The notes beneath the pieces were generated by a model, which searched no databases, had not been told where the DNA came from, and saw nothing but the letters and a program-made list of their open reading frames with translations. From contig CBFFRQ010000069.1 in assembly GCA_965644315.1 (NCBI GenBank), forward strand, positions 1,240,001 to 1,304,000: DNA of 64,000 bases, given 5' to 3'. The stretch's first letter is position 1, and each line of letters starts with the position of its first letter. Positions 22,401 to 33,200 of this stretch are shown in pieces. The translations under genes and the position numbers were made by a program. This stretch comes from Caecitellus pseudoparvulus. Taxonomy: Eukaryota; Bigyra: Bicosoecida.

Positions 22401-23129
22401 GCGGGGTCTGGGCGGCCGCTTGTCGGCATGTGGCTCCAGGGTGTGCTGAGGGTGGCTGCTGCGTGGTGCGCCTCCCATGGCATCTGTGACGAGATCATCG
22501 TACAGACTCACCCCCAAGTGGCGAAGGTTTGAGCAGTTGGCAAGGGCATGCAGCACTTGACCTCTGGCCTGTGGTGTTTGCCACGGCACCCCACACAAGT
22601 CAATGGACAGCAAGTGCTTGCTGCTCTGCAAGAGTGGGGCAAGTGCCCGTGCCGCAGCATCTGAAAAGCCCAGGTTGTCAGAGAAAGATAGTCGAAGGAG
22701 GTGCTTCGTTGCCAAGGCGTGTGCGAAGATGTCGACATGTGCATCTGACAACTCCGCATTTGACACGCTCGCCCCTACACAGCCCACCGTGCCCGCGGCT
22801 TGCAGGAGCCGCCCAACCAGCTCAGGGGGAGCACGGCCGTTAGAGAGGTCCACAATGTCGGGAGGCAGGGGAAGACTCGATGCCTGGCCTGCGCCAGCGG
22901 CTGCCTTTGCCAGGAGAGCCTCATCGGGCACCTCATCAGCTGGAATGCTTGGCGCTGGCGTTGGAGCCGCTCGGGCAGCGCCAGCCCGCTGTGCCTCGAG
23001 CTGCTCACGCAGCTCATGAAGCTGCCTGTCACGCTGAATCACCTTCAGTTCCAGGAGCTGTTTCTCTTTGTGGACCAAGTCCTGGACCTGCTCCAACAGA
23101 GAAGTGCCAACCAAAGCACCGGAGGCCAT
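19449..23129 (-). CDS. Leucine-rich-repeat (RNI-like) protein, 1226 aa
   Basis: This is one uninterrupted ORF; the first ATG of the frame is at 23129 (the frame opens with GTG at 23138). An N-terminal coiled coil (about residues 5-50) is followed by scattered ribonuclease-inhibitor-type LRRs between about 100 and 720 (LVHLDLSHCYIGPQG, LHRLDISHNDISSSG, LAVLDVRGNPLGAGA), interrupted by basic, low-complexity inserts. The C-terminal ~430 residues form a separate unrecognised domain rich in beta-like segments. No TM or signal is seen. Proteins of this style often sit in flagellar or cytoskeletal complexes, but nothing here proves that. Its end abuts the convergent small membrane-protein gene. Confidence 0.75.
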   Translation of the reverse strand: MASGALVGTSLLEQVQDLVHKEKQLLELKVIQRDRQLHELREQLEAQRAGAARAAPTPAPSIPADEVPDEALLAKAAAGAGQASSLPLPPDIVDLSNGRAPPELVGRLLQAAGTVGCVGASVSNAELSDAHVDIFAHALATKHLLRLSFSDNLGFSDAAARALAPLLQSSKHLLSIDLCGVPWQTPQARGQVLHALANCSNLRHLGVSLYDDLVTDAMGGAPRSSHPQHTLEPHADKRPPRPRSRGIRRTAKQPTTVQPKPTASSRSLRGKDHSGGTQDLLALVQAGRFPCLASLSLRGSRLSPQGIRRLFVPEAVQELAPPPAGSAAQHSTGTPATLAEGRAQREIERNYARLTHHAAFLGNLVHLDLSHCYIGPQGADVLAAALQAPDPHQGVCKVACGPKPTAEQARRMFWPLDSVFTARSFATDAQLPRELQGAASSTAGQDTELPAVPRLDTLPLWLSKEHARLVLLAPSLPVSVQSAVEGAATKSRRKRGRRKQPHTASASKEAQPSVETNVLIQHHGYILPALSSLESLSLRFCALSASHGGCQSLFAAAARHPRLHRLDISHNDISSSGIEFLCDELCSGNAAWGDLEGAAASAAQAVAEAAHNLATAEETATLPGLHAHSGWSASTPAVCLAGRPLAGHALGASVDNLAPYVLSGLRALLGTEQPGLAVLDVRGNPLGAGAVHSLLHCLDTLPSLVRIDGDGVEASACWRCYPADAAGQRATQQALLDGAAGAEDGNKSTTASPIATATSYSLRSPVLPDNKAFTAQLPTGRQAPAADTSIPPRPAPGLSGPVLAARLPQQSRPRPAMTLCVPASRQPCKVWRLPTNLAAFSQKLWDSWPDVVHERKGLEMEVPAFPQVLAAFCSHALTLRHPSKSRMCSIRLPRVMEAQSIADVHSEPEYCPLLVSMPGQPPHPSPGFRIPRIVALQVRTCIEWEAAFTVSGTSLPFPGILPEKGITCFWTLSMEGPHGPIVLASGSHLHSHLDADVAAAASAIHQKQALASMKAVQGSHQQAALTVNEDGSEGGALAAWQNDQGRWFALLHAPGKAVVPRVHTPGGIPPRTPGQTLVWPHRCFCADIHAVHDTLSVGTDMAKGLRLVTAGGDDAHAAVGLCLDPGSKLLSPEPLDLSPGADISLGCSVMVDEAACTAAVETAAPGLLAELSTTGRCTPFQASVQVRSMAAVVRDCTGQVLQCEAISQDSVAMTPSAATVPLVSRL

Positions 23130-23436
23130 GGCAGGCACAGAGGAGCTGCAACGGCAGCGAAACGCCGCGACGCACCAGCAACCTTCTGGGCGGCCGGATC
23201 CCCCCTTAGATGCAAATCACTGCACGACGTAACATAACACGAAAAGGGCATGGAACTTGCCGAGCAATATTTCGGAGGGCTGCGTTTTGCTCGCAGCAGC
23301 ATCGCGCCGGCGTGCACACACGTGTTGACATCAAAACTAGATGCCCGAATCCTCTCGCCAACAAGCCCTGAATAATGTCTCAATCCCCGCTAAGTAACTT
23401 CTGGCTCTCGACTGCACGCGCTGGCACGCGTTGCTC
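23130..23436. other. 307-bp divergent intergenic region
   Basis: This is the upstream region shared by the LRR gene (minus) and GUCD1 (plus). It is visibly less GC-rich than its neighbours around 23225-23275. I see no TATA box, no copy of the TGCGGAAWTT word and no RNA gene. Confidence 0.4.
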
Positions 23437-24424
23437 ATGGCAGCCAGCGAAACGCTGGCGAAACGGGACGAGCCTTGGCCAGCCCCTGAGCCGATCACAC
23501 AGAGTGGGGCTTTGGACTGTGGGCTAGCCTGTGTCACGTGCATCCTTCGCTCCCTTGCCCCTGATTGCTTTGGCAGTCATGAGCCCGAGGAACTCCTTGC
23601 AAAGCTGACTGAGGTTCGGACTGGCCTCCTCGCAAGCAGTGCCGGATGCCCACCTTAGGCGCCACTTCACCCCGCAGAAGTACAACCCTGATGACAACGG
23701 GCTATTCAGCATTGAAATGGCGGGCCCTTTGCTCGACTGTGGCTTTCAAGGCCTGCACTTCTTCTCCACACAGCTCAGTACGAGCACCCTTGCCTGGCCA
23801 GCAATCTCAACTTCGCAAGGCAGCGCCGCAATCTCGCTTTGCAGGCGTGGACACGACTTACTCAGACATGTCCTTCTATGCTGGCTTGAATCTCCAAGCT
23901 GAGAAAGAACGCATGGAGGCCTGCACAGACGCGCTGAAGCGAAAAGGCCTCCTCTGCACTGAGCAGGAGCTGACTTCTGACATTCTGGCAGAGCAGTTGG
24001 GGACAGGGCGACTCTGGTGTATTGTTCTGGTCGACCTCAGATACATGCCTTACGCGGGTTTGTTTTTATCCCTACAGCCAAGCTACATGGGCCATTTTGT
24101 CGTGGCAGTGCGTATGCTTGAGCACGCCGCACTGCCTAGGCGAAGCGACGCTCACCCCACTGCCGCAGTACGCATACGACTTCAAGACGGACACCATCAG
24201 CATTATGGACCCTTCCCAGAGTTGCAACGGTGGGTGATTTTCTCTCAACGCTGCCTCGTCCGCAAGGGTGGGTACCAGGCCGAGTTTGGTGACCCTGCGC
24301 AGGCTTGCACCAGGTGACCCCTGCCCAGCTTCAGGCTGCGCGAGACAAGCGCGGCACAGACCATGACGTGCTGTGTATCCCTCTTCCCTCGGCTGGAAGC
24401 ATTTCTACTGGGGGGTTGGCCTGA
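23437..24424 (+). CDS. GUCD1: GUCD1-like protein (C39-peptidase-like fold), five exons
   Basis: Inferred exons 23437-23613, 23678-23777, 23845-24107, 24169-24229 and 24303-24424 give exactly 240 aa, the length of human GUCD1. All four introns (61-73 nt) keep frame. Matches run the whole length: GALDCGLACVTCILR near the start, FSIEMAGPLLDCGF, FFSTQLS then VDTTYSDMSFY, YMGHFVVA, FKTDTISIMDP, and the C-terminal RDKRGTDHDVLCI, equivalent to the human GTDEDIL end. The family is annotated as guanylyl cyclase domain-containing, but its fold is C39 cysteine-peptidase-like. The expected Gln, Cys (DCG), His (GHF) and Asp (MDP) positions are all present. The first donor (GTTCGG) is the weakest junction. 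It is cytosolic by lack of a signal. It converges with the tetraspan gene. Confidence 0.85.
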
Positions 24425-24436
24425 GGGCGGAAGAGG

Positions 24437-24445
24437 CTGCATTAG
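24437..24445. repeat. TGCATT-type 3' word between convergent genes
   Basis: CTGCATTAG lies in the 75-bp spacer between the GUCD1 stop (24424) and the tetraspan gene stop (24500). It is a weaker member of the TGCATT/AATGCA set. Confidence 0.25.
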
Positions 24446-24499
24446 CTTTGCCAAAGCTGCGCTCTGCCACAGGAAAGGCGCAGCGGATGCGCCGAGGAC

Positions 24500-25742
24500 T
24501 CAGTCATCCTTCTTGGAGCTGGCAGCGCCACCCACGTCAAGAGCCCTGGTGCTGCCAGAGAGAGCATTGGCGCGCTCCTCCTGCTCCTGGGCAGCCTTCT
24601 CGTTCTTCAGGCGCAGGCGCTCCTTCTTGGCTGCCTCCTCTGCTGCGGCGCGCTCCCGCTCTTCCTCCTCGGCGGCGGCCTCCGCGCGGATGAGGTACAG
24701 CTCGTACACAGCAGCGATGGCGGCAATGCTGCTCAGGACAGCTGCCACCACAGTCAGGTCAAAGCCTGCTGCGGTGGACATGTCCACCTTGGCATCGGCG
24801 AGGGCTGCCGCAGTGACGAATGACTGGGCAGTGGGGTTCAGGAAAATGGACGACATGGCGACGAAATCAGTGGCGTGAGAGTCCTCCAGGCGCGTCAGGA
24901 CAGAGGAGAAAATGGCCACGGAGGAGATGGTCAGGGAAGCTGTGGGGCGCGGCAGGAAGGCGAGCGGTAAGGACGAGATCGTGCGTGCAGGGCGGAGCTG
25001 CCGGCAGCCTCACCTCCGAGCAGGTCCAGGAAGACGGCGTAGACAGCAGCGAGCTGCAGGTCTGGCTCTGCGTCTTGCATGGACAGCACCAGGACGCTGA
25101 GGGTGCATGCGAAGGCGACTGCTGTAAAGGCCAATGACAGGTACACCAGGCGAGCGACGGTGTCCACCTGGTCAATGTCCCCGCGCGTAGAAGTGCAGCT
25201 GTTGATCGTCACAGACAGGTTGGAGTTGGCCACTGAGGCCAAGCCACCGTCACTGGTGAATGTATCGCTGCACTTGTTGGAGCCTTCATCGTAAAACTTG
25301 AAGATGTCCGGCCCTGCGGAGCAAGCAAGGTCCGCCCTGTTGGCAACCACGGGCGGGGCGCAACCCAGCCGTCCCGAACTCACACTTAATGCTCTGCACA
25401 CCTCCACCTAGTTCATACTTCTCAAGGGTCCAGGTTGACTCGGTGTTTTGCTGAAGGGGGGCGGCACAGGGACGAACGTGAGCCAGGCTTGCTCGTGGCC
25501 TCTGTCGCTCGGCGACGCAGCAAGAACGCACCCCAGCGGAGGACGCAGCGGAAATATCACCCGTAGCCCAGTCGCTTGTCAATGCCACTCCCAGCAGGAT
25601 GACTGCCACGATGTTCAGCAGGAGGGCTGCGCGGGAAGTAGCATGGCGCGGGGTGCAGCCCAGAAGCACTCCCCAACTGAAACGCCGCCATGCGGCACGC
25701 ACAAGTCAAGCGAGGTGCGTTGCGCACGAGGTTGAATGCCAT
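24500..25742 (-). CDS. Four-TM membrane protein with C-terminal coiled-coil tail, five exons
   Basis: Inferred minus-strand exons are 25742-25703, 25626-25532, 25450-25384, 25313-25014 and 24939-24500 (introns 76, 81, 70 and 74 nt), giving 313 aa. Donors are GTGCGT, GTGCGT, GTGAGT and GTGAGG; every junction keeps frame. TM1 is LLLNIVAVILLGVALTSDW, TM2 LVYLSLAFTAVAFACTLSVL, TM3 spans the last junction (AVYAVFLDLLG to VAIFSSVL), and TM4 is LTVVAAVLSSIAAIAAVYEL. A cysteine-containing loop lies between TM1 and TM2. The tail is a Glu/Ala/Lys-rich coiled coil ending SSKKDD. The topology recalls claudin/PMP22-like or tetraspanin-like proteins, but no signature settles a family. The second intron is a multiple of three and could be retained. 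Confidence 0.7.
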
Positions 25743-26222
25743 GCCGAAGGGCTAAGTGAACTGTGCCTTCCCGATCCACGCGGGTTTGGACTGGGCTGCA
25801 GCGGAAGCCGGGCGGTGTTGCCTTGGCCGTTTGGCACGCTGACGTAGCTCAACCGGCTGGTGTCGGCAGAGGAGGGTGCACTTGACGCCTGGCAAACTGA
25901 GAGGAGCGGCGAGTGGTGCGAGATGTGTTCAGGAGGGGAGAGTGTGCAGCAGGCTAGCGGTGCTGGGTCGCGTGGGTTGGGGAGTGCCATGCCGGCACTG
26001 CACCCTGCGGCCCCCCCCCACCGCGCCCGTCCAACTTGACGTGAAGGTGGCAGTGGCAGGTCAAATTCCGCAACACACCATTCTATTCCGTCCTTGCATT
26101 GCCTCCCAGTTTAGACGAAAAGGCGATAAAGCCGTCTTTCAAGCACAACAGCGCAAGGAACCTTCTTTCCTCGCTGACCGCTCTTTCACGCCGCAGGGCC
26201 ACGGCACGGCGCCCGCTCCGTC
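25743..26222. other. 480-bp divergent intergenic region
   Basis: This lies between the starts of the tetraspan gene (minus) and the RNA ligase gene (plus). It holds a C-run near 26013-26021 and, on the minus strand, TGCGGAATTT (26063-26072). Short ORFs here have no recognisable content. No RNA gene is seen. Confidence 0.4.
26063..26072 (-). promoter_or_regulatory. TGCGGAATTT word in divergent region
   Basis: Minus-strand TGCGGAATTT lies 320 bp upstream of the tetraspan ATG, and 150 bp from the RNA ligase ATG in opposite orientation. Which gene it serves is unclear. Confidence 0.3.
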
Positions 26223-27199
26223 ATGGCATCTGCGTCGAGCTCTGGGAAATACCCCTCCACGCCACACCTCCCCTTTAGCCCCGAGGTGAAAGATGACGAC
26301 ATTCAGCTGTCATCTGCTTCAGCCTTTGTCGGCCCAGAAGTCGTCGTGACAGAAAAGGTTAGGCAGGGCCGCCGAGTATGCCACACTCCACATCACTTCC
26401 CACCACGCCAACTTTCAGCTGGACGGGGGCAACTGCTGCGTCGTGGACGGCAAGGTGTACGCACGGACACATGCCCATGAAGCCACACATTCCTCCTTCT
26501 CTGCCAGTGCGTGTCCAGCAGCTGTGCTTCTCGCTGAGGCTCCTCGAGCTCTGCACACCCAACACATGTTGCTGGTGCAGTAAAGGAGCTTGCGCAGGAG
26601 TTTCTGTACTCAGGGGTGGTCCCAGAAGGCACGAAGCTGTATGGCGAGAATATGCTGGGCATTCACAGCATTATGTACGACGGCTTGGATTCCTTCTTTT
26701 ACCTCTTTGCCGTGCAGCAACCGGATGGTGGGTGCATGGCACAATAACGCGGAGCCAGCACGAGTGGCACCCCGATCCCTCCCTTCCTCGACAACGCCCA
26801 GGCACATTCGCAGCATGGGACGATGTCGCCGCCATGGCAGAGGCCCTTGGCATTCCAACCGCTCCTCTGGTGTTCCGCGGCCAGCTCTCTTCCCTTGCTC
26901 AGCTGGAAGCTCTCATGGTACAGCAGGCTGCCTTGCCCTCTCGTGTGTCTTCCCAGCCGCCAGAGGAAGTCGCCAGTCTGGCAAAAGAGTCCACTGCTTC
27001 TGTCCCCTCGGATAGTTCGGTGCCTACTCCTGAAGGGTTTGTTGTCAGGGTTGCGGCGGCCTTTGGCGCTGATGAGTTTGGCTCTTCCATGGCGAAGTTC
27101 GTGCGGGCCGGCCATGTGCAAACTGACGCGAGGTGGCGGGACACTTGGAAAAAGGCTTCGCTACACGCCAATACTAAGCGGGTAAAGGAGTCGAAATGA
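26223..27199 (+). CDS. ATP-dependent RNA ligase (Rnl-type nucleotidyltransferase), four exons
   Basis: Inferred exons 26223-26357, 26419-26506, 26581-26727 and 26802-27199 give 255 aa; introns are 61, 74 and 74 nt. The nucleotidyltransferase motifs are intact: EKLDGGNCC (motif I, KxDG; the Lys is the last codon of exon 1), YARTHAHEATH, KLYGENMLGIHSIMYDGL (motif III region), EGFVVRV (motif IV) and AKFVR with HVQTDARW toward the end. These enzymes self-adenylate on the motif I Lys and join RNA ends. The family is common in phages and bacteria and patchy in protists; the three introns argue for long residence in this nucleus. No targeting signal is evident. It converges with the giant C2/IQ gene, 38 bp apart. 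Confidence 0.85.
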
Positions 27200-27207
27200 A
27201 TCGCGTT

Positions 27208-27217
27208 GTGCATTGCC
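27208..27217. repeat. GTGCATTGCC 3' word between convergent genes
   Basis: GTGCATTGCC sits in the 38-bp spacer between the RNA ligase stop and the stop of the giant minus-strand gene. It matches the TGCATT-type words seen at other convergent junctions. Confidence 0.3.
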
Positions 27218-27237
27218 ACCTCACGCTGGGGCGCGAA

Positions 27238-30200
27238 TCACTTGTTGAAGGCCACTTCCCCGGCCGCCGCGCCAGAAGCAGGCCTGCTACCGGGGCGAGG
27301 TGTGCCGGCGCTGGAGTCAGGGCGAGACGCAGCTCGCGAGGCTGCATCCCGCGCCACCTCGACGCCTTCCGTAAAGGCGAGGAACCATGCGTGAAAGCGG
27401 TGCACCAGCATGAACGGCGAGGCGCGAACCAGGCGAGGCAGCTCCTCCCCATGCTCCTCCAAGAGTCCCCGCACCACGGACCGGGAGTCTTCATCGATCT
27501 GTTCCCGGGCCAGCTTCACGAAGAACTGCAAGATGTCAGGCTCCTCCAGGACCTTGCGGGTGTACTTCCAAGACGGCTTCACGCCCAGCAAGACGCAAAT
27601 GCCGCCGGCAATGATCACGCTCTCCTGCGTGACAGGGCGCTGTCGGCGGAAGGTGTTGATGTCGTGGCGTGTGAGGTCCAGCAGGCCACGCCGAGAGCGC
27701 CCCAGTGTCGTGGACAGCTTCAAGTCGTCCATGGCCTTGGCTTGCGTCCACTGCCTCAGCCGCATTTTCGCTCGCCAAGCCAAGGACCGGAACACTGCAC
27801 GGGCGGTCATGGCACAGACGCCCTCCTTGGTCGGGTCGAAGTGCTCCACAAAGCGAATAACCTTAGCGGTGCTGTTGGAAGGGTACGTTGGGACTGAGCG
27901 GTCGTGGCCGGAATCAACTGACCGCTCTCCTACGCTGCTCGCATCCCCGGCTGCCATCTTTGCTCGTGAGCGGATGCGGGCGAGTTTCCTCTCTTCAAGC
28001 CCCACGTACGAGAACTGCACGGCAGACATACGCGCAGACCGAGGGAGGGGAACATCTGAGAGGGCCATCTTGGAATCAGACAGCAGCGCGATGAGCCACC
28101 GGAGGAAGGTGCTCAGCACCCGACCGCTGCTGCGTTCGCGGCTCCTGGACAAGCCATGCAGGCGGCGGCTGCCCATGAGGGTGGCTAAAACATGCCGCAT
28201 GCGCTCTGACACGGCTCCTTGCTTGATGTTCACGAGCCCAGAGAGCAGTTCCAGCGGCTGTGCGAACAAGGCCCGGGCAGACTGCCAGGAAGGCTGGCTG
28301 CGAGTGAGGATGCAAATGGCCGACGCCACGACTGCCATGGCAGGCGAGCCAGGGTCCACCTTCTGCAACCCTGCCACCTCCTCCGCGGAGAGGCTAGCCA
28401 AAGCTTGCCTGGCTTCTTTCAGCGTAAGCACCGGCTCGTCTGGGGTGTGTGCACGTGCTGCCTGTGCCTCTTCTTCGCTGTCGTCGTCTTCCGGGTTGGA
28501 CCCTGCCGCGCTGCCAGCCTTCATGCGCAACCCTGCCCGAATGGCCTCGCCAGCGCTCTTCAGCGTCGGAGTGCTGCGCATGTTGCTGGCTGTCGCCTTG
28601 CGCTCCAGCTCCATTCGTTTGAAGTGGCGAGTGTAGTGGTCCAGGTGCTCAGGGCTCACGAACTGCCCCTGCTTCTTGAACACGTCAGAGACGTGGTCGC
28701 CCTCGGACACCTCTGCAGCAGCTGCTATGGCTGCTGCAGCAGCAGCTTCTTCTGGGTTCTCGTAGCCTAACTCCCGGTAATGCTCCACGACCTCTTGGTC
28801 AACCTTCGCGCCCAGGCCCTTTGCCAGGCTGGCCTTCTCCTTGGGGTTCCACCACGACATGAGAAGGCACCAACGGTGCAAAATCTGCAAAGCCCCCACA
28901 TCCACTCCAGCCTTCTCAAGGTCCTCCGCCGTTGCGGCGCGATTTGCCGAGCCCTTGAAGGCCTTCGCAATATCCACAGCACTGCCGCTGCCAGACAAGG
29001 CGCTTCCCCCACTGCCCAGGAATTGCACGCCTGCCTCACCATCCCCAGCTTGCGGGGCATAGGGTCGCGTCAAGTTTCCCTGCGTGCTTGGACGGCCAAG
29101 CTGTGAGGTTGACGCAGAGCCAGACATGGCTGCCTCATCCGGGATCGGAGACAAGCCCCCACGGGCCCTGGCTGCAGCCCTTCTGCTCATGATCGCCATG
29201 CTAGCTGCTGTGCGCAGGCGCCTGGCCTTCACTTCCTTCATGCCACCGTACAAGTCAGCCATGGAGGCGCCATGGGACAAAGTGCGGCCCATGGTGGCCT
29301 GCTTCACCAGCCCCTGCACGTCCACAATTGCCTTTGCGTGGGCTGGGTGCTTGCGCAGCACCCGGCGTGAGACACGGCGGCTCTTCTCCTCCAGCAGCGA
29401 CGGATGCACCATGGACAGCTTCTTCAGGAACCCACGCTTGCGGATGACTTTCTTCGCTGTGCTCCAAGACGGCTTCGGCACGTTCAGCAGCACACACAGG
29501 GAGCCTGCCACGACCACCATGTCTTGGGTCGGCTTCGGAGTCTGCACCAGCTCGGTCATCTGCTCCGCTGTGATGTTCAGAACTTGTCCCGAGATGGCAT
29601 CGATGGCCTCTTGGCTGACCTTCAAGTCGCGGAAAGAGGACACCGAGCCAGTGTCAGAGTCACTCTCGCCCATTTCGCTCACAGCAACTACTTCGATGCC
29701 TGATGGGTTGCGAGACTTGGCTGCCTCACGCCGTGCCGCTCGGGCTCGAGCGGCGGCCTGAATGGCAGCCGCAGCCCGATTCTCCACAGATGTACTTGCG
29801 TCCCACAGCGCCAAGTTCAGCGCCCATGCGCGCAGTGCGTGGGCGGATTCAGCCTGCACTTCAGACTCGTCTTGTGCCGTCTCCAGGCCCACCAACACAG
29901 CAAGGGCATCGTCTTCCCCCACTGAATCCTCCTTGCCTTGGCCGGCATGGAAGCCCTCCGCCCCCCCTTCACTGCGGCCAGGGCTCACCTTGGGAGAGGC
30001 GTACGAGGCCGTGCTGGGAACGTAGCCCTTGTGCATGCGAGGTGCGTGAGAGGTGTCCCTGCTGTCGTGCACATCCTTGGGAGCCAAACGGGCGAAGTGC
30101 GCAAAGTCGTCAGGGAAAGAACCCGTTGCGTGGCAAGCTTTGTCGTGGTCGGGAAGCAGTCGAAGCACGGCCAGGGCTCGCTGACGGCGCTCGTCCGGGA

Positions 30201-33200
30201 TTTGGTAAGGCAGTGTGGTGGTCAGCTTGTGTTGCAAGTCTCCAGACTGCAGCATGGCCTTGACCATGTCCCAGGTTGGGTTTTCCACACCCAGCAAGAC
30301 GGCAGAAGCTGCCAAGGCAACAACTGTGGGTGGCGCCAGTGGGTCCATGGCACCCACAGCAGGCAGATGCCCAGGAGGCAGCATGCCCACAGCATCACTG
30401 CTTACATCGGTGTGGTAGGGTGTGATCTTGACCTTCTCTTCCTTCCTCAGTGAAAGGCCCTCGCCAGACTCTGTGCCTTCCGCGTGCTTGACCAGCACAC
30501 GTTGCACATCCTTCCACGCTGACTCACATGCCACCTCAGCCTGCCGATGCTGGGCAGTCTGGCGCCCTTGCATGCCCCGGAAAGCGCTCTGGATGGCAAC
30601 TGCTGCCTTGCGCTCAACACGACGGCACTCCACCTGCTCTGCCGCCACGTGGCCTCTGAACACTCGTTGAATGTTTGTTGCAGCCCGGTCTTCGCGGATG
30701 TGCTGAGCCTTCCGCCGCGCAAGGTGGCCCTTCGCGACTCTGGTGAGCTGCTCAGCAGCCGCTGCTTCCTTCGCCGCCTGCTCAGCTTGCATCTGGGTGT
30801 ACTGGGTTCGTGCCTGGCGGCCACGCGCCAAGGACTGAATGCGAACGGCGGCATCTCGCTCCCTTCGCACCTGGGCTGCTTCTTTTCGCCCCTGGTGGCC
30901 ACGCCACAGCTTCTGCATAGAGGTTGTTGCGTCGTGCATCTCGGCTTGAGTGGGCATGGCTGCCACCTCCTGGCGTTCAAACCAGTCGTCCATGCTGCGG
31001 ATGTCGTGCTGGACGTTGCGGGGATCGTGCCGCTCCTCCTCGTCCAGATCTTCACGGCGTGGCGACTGCCGTGGGCGACCGCGCTTACCTTCGTGGAAGT
31101 CCACCATGCTGTACCCATCACTGCCCAATGTTCGACCTAGGGGTGCTGTGCTTCGAGGCCGCAGAGGGTCTAGTCGCCCTTGCCTGTGGCTCGCGCGGCC
31201 GTGATCTGCTGCTCGGTCCCGCCGGGAGGACTCCAAGAACTCTTGGAATGTAGCAGGGGGGGGAGCCTGGTCACGGTGCGGTGCATGGGCAAACTTTGAA
31301 GGTTGCGCTAGCTCGCGACGAGAACGGGGGTCCCCCTTTGTCGGCTCGTTGCCCATGCTGCCCTTGCTGCCCTCGCTCCATGAGGGAGCGCCAGACATGC
31401 CCCTCGCTGTGCTGCTCAAAGCATCCATACCCGACGGGTCACCTGGTGACCCAGGTGGAGAATCGTGCCGCCGCCCTGCGCCAGCTCCCTTGCTCTTGGA
31501 TGGCCCTTGTTCTCGTGTGGAGGGAGGTGCTTCGCCCCTGATGGCCGCGTTCATGGCGTCTTCTTCATCCAGCACCTCTGTAAGGTCAGCTACGTCCGGC
31601 TGCCAGGTGAGGCCCATGTTCAAGTTCAGCCCGGCATCCAAGACGTGTGATTCTGGATCAGCCATGTCATACGCTTGGTCAGGGAGGGCGACCAAAACAT
31701 CGCCATCCTCTAGTTGTCTTGGAGGAATGGGTGTCACAGGCCCGGAGTCATCGGTATCCTCCTCTTCCCGTGCCACTGCCAGGGCCCCTGCGGGCTGGTG
31801 AGCCTGTGGAATCCGGCCGGCCAAATGTCGGGTCGCAGCATCTGGCGTTACGGAGGAGGTGTCCGGGGCAATGCTGGCCAGCTGAGTGGTGTAGTGGTTG
31901 GGCGCCACCCCACACGCGCCCAGCGCCGCAGCCGTCCCCCGAGCCACCGTCGGCACCGCCGTACCCAGCTCCGTGCGCGCTGCCACAGCCCCATGCGCAT
32001 CCAGCAAGTCCACCACCACAGGCTCCGCTGCCGTCGTCGTCACCGCCACCTGATCCGTCGAGATGCCCAGGTCGTGCAGCACACCAGCTGTCAACTGGAT
32101 GTCCAACTCCGTCAAACCACCCCGCAAAGGCCGCCCCTCCTCGTCCCACTGCTGAGGCGGCAGCTCCACAGCCACCACCTCCCCTGCGATGCGCACACCC
32201 ACCGCAGTCGCGCTCGGTGCCAGTGCATGCAGGGAGTCCTTGTCCAAGCGCAAGTGCAGTGTGCCCACCACCTCGTCCTCACCAGCCCCTCCCTCGCCGC
32301 TCTGCAGCGCCTTCGCCGTTGCCTCTGTCAAGGCGGTGTACCCCACCTGCGCTCGCAGCAGGGGCTGGCACACACCCGACTCGATGCCCTCGGCCGTCAC
32401 GACAGACTTCTTGCCGTCGCCAGATGGCGTCACGGCCCCCGTGTTTCGGCGGGGTGAAGTGACGCCGGCGCCCACTTGCGTCTCGTGCATGCGGCCCCAC
32501 TGAGGCGTGCCGGATGTGCTGGCAGGGGGCTTGTCCTCAGAATCCTTGGCCTCCACTTTCGCGGCGTCAGCGGCGGGTGAGCTGCCCTCTTCGCTGGCCT
32601 GGCCCAGAAACTCTCGAAGAGCCGATGCCGCGTCGTCCGTCAACGGCAGCGCACCCGCACTCCCACCACCCTCAGGCGACTGGTGCTCCAACAACGCAGC
32701 TGCCAGGCCCTGCAGCGCCACATCGCCCATGTCGTGCAGACCCGTGTGCCCCACCTTCACGCCGTTCTCGTCACGCACCAGCACATCCATCCCCCCACGA
32801 CCCTCCTCACCCAGCACCTCGCTTAGCGGCAAGTGCACCACCACACGCCCTGCGGCATCGCCATCGCCTTGCGCGCCTGCCCAGTGACCGCTGTACTTCC
32901 CGCCGCCCGCGCCACGCACCACCACGCGCCCATCCTCACCACGAGTGCGCACTTCCACAAACGCCGGCGTGCCGCCAGTGCTGCCGGACTTGTCATCACC
33001 CAGGACGCTGAGCACAACACCAGCAGTGCCGGCCTCACCACCTGCTTCGTCGTGCTCATCCATCTCCAGCAGGATTGCAGTCAACGCAGCCTTCACAGCG
33101 GCAGGCCTGCTCCTTGCCGACTGGGCCCCGGCCTTGTCGAGGTCCTTCAGCATCCGCCCCAACAAACGCACCGCAGCCCCATCCAACACCGGCGCGTAGT

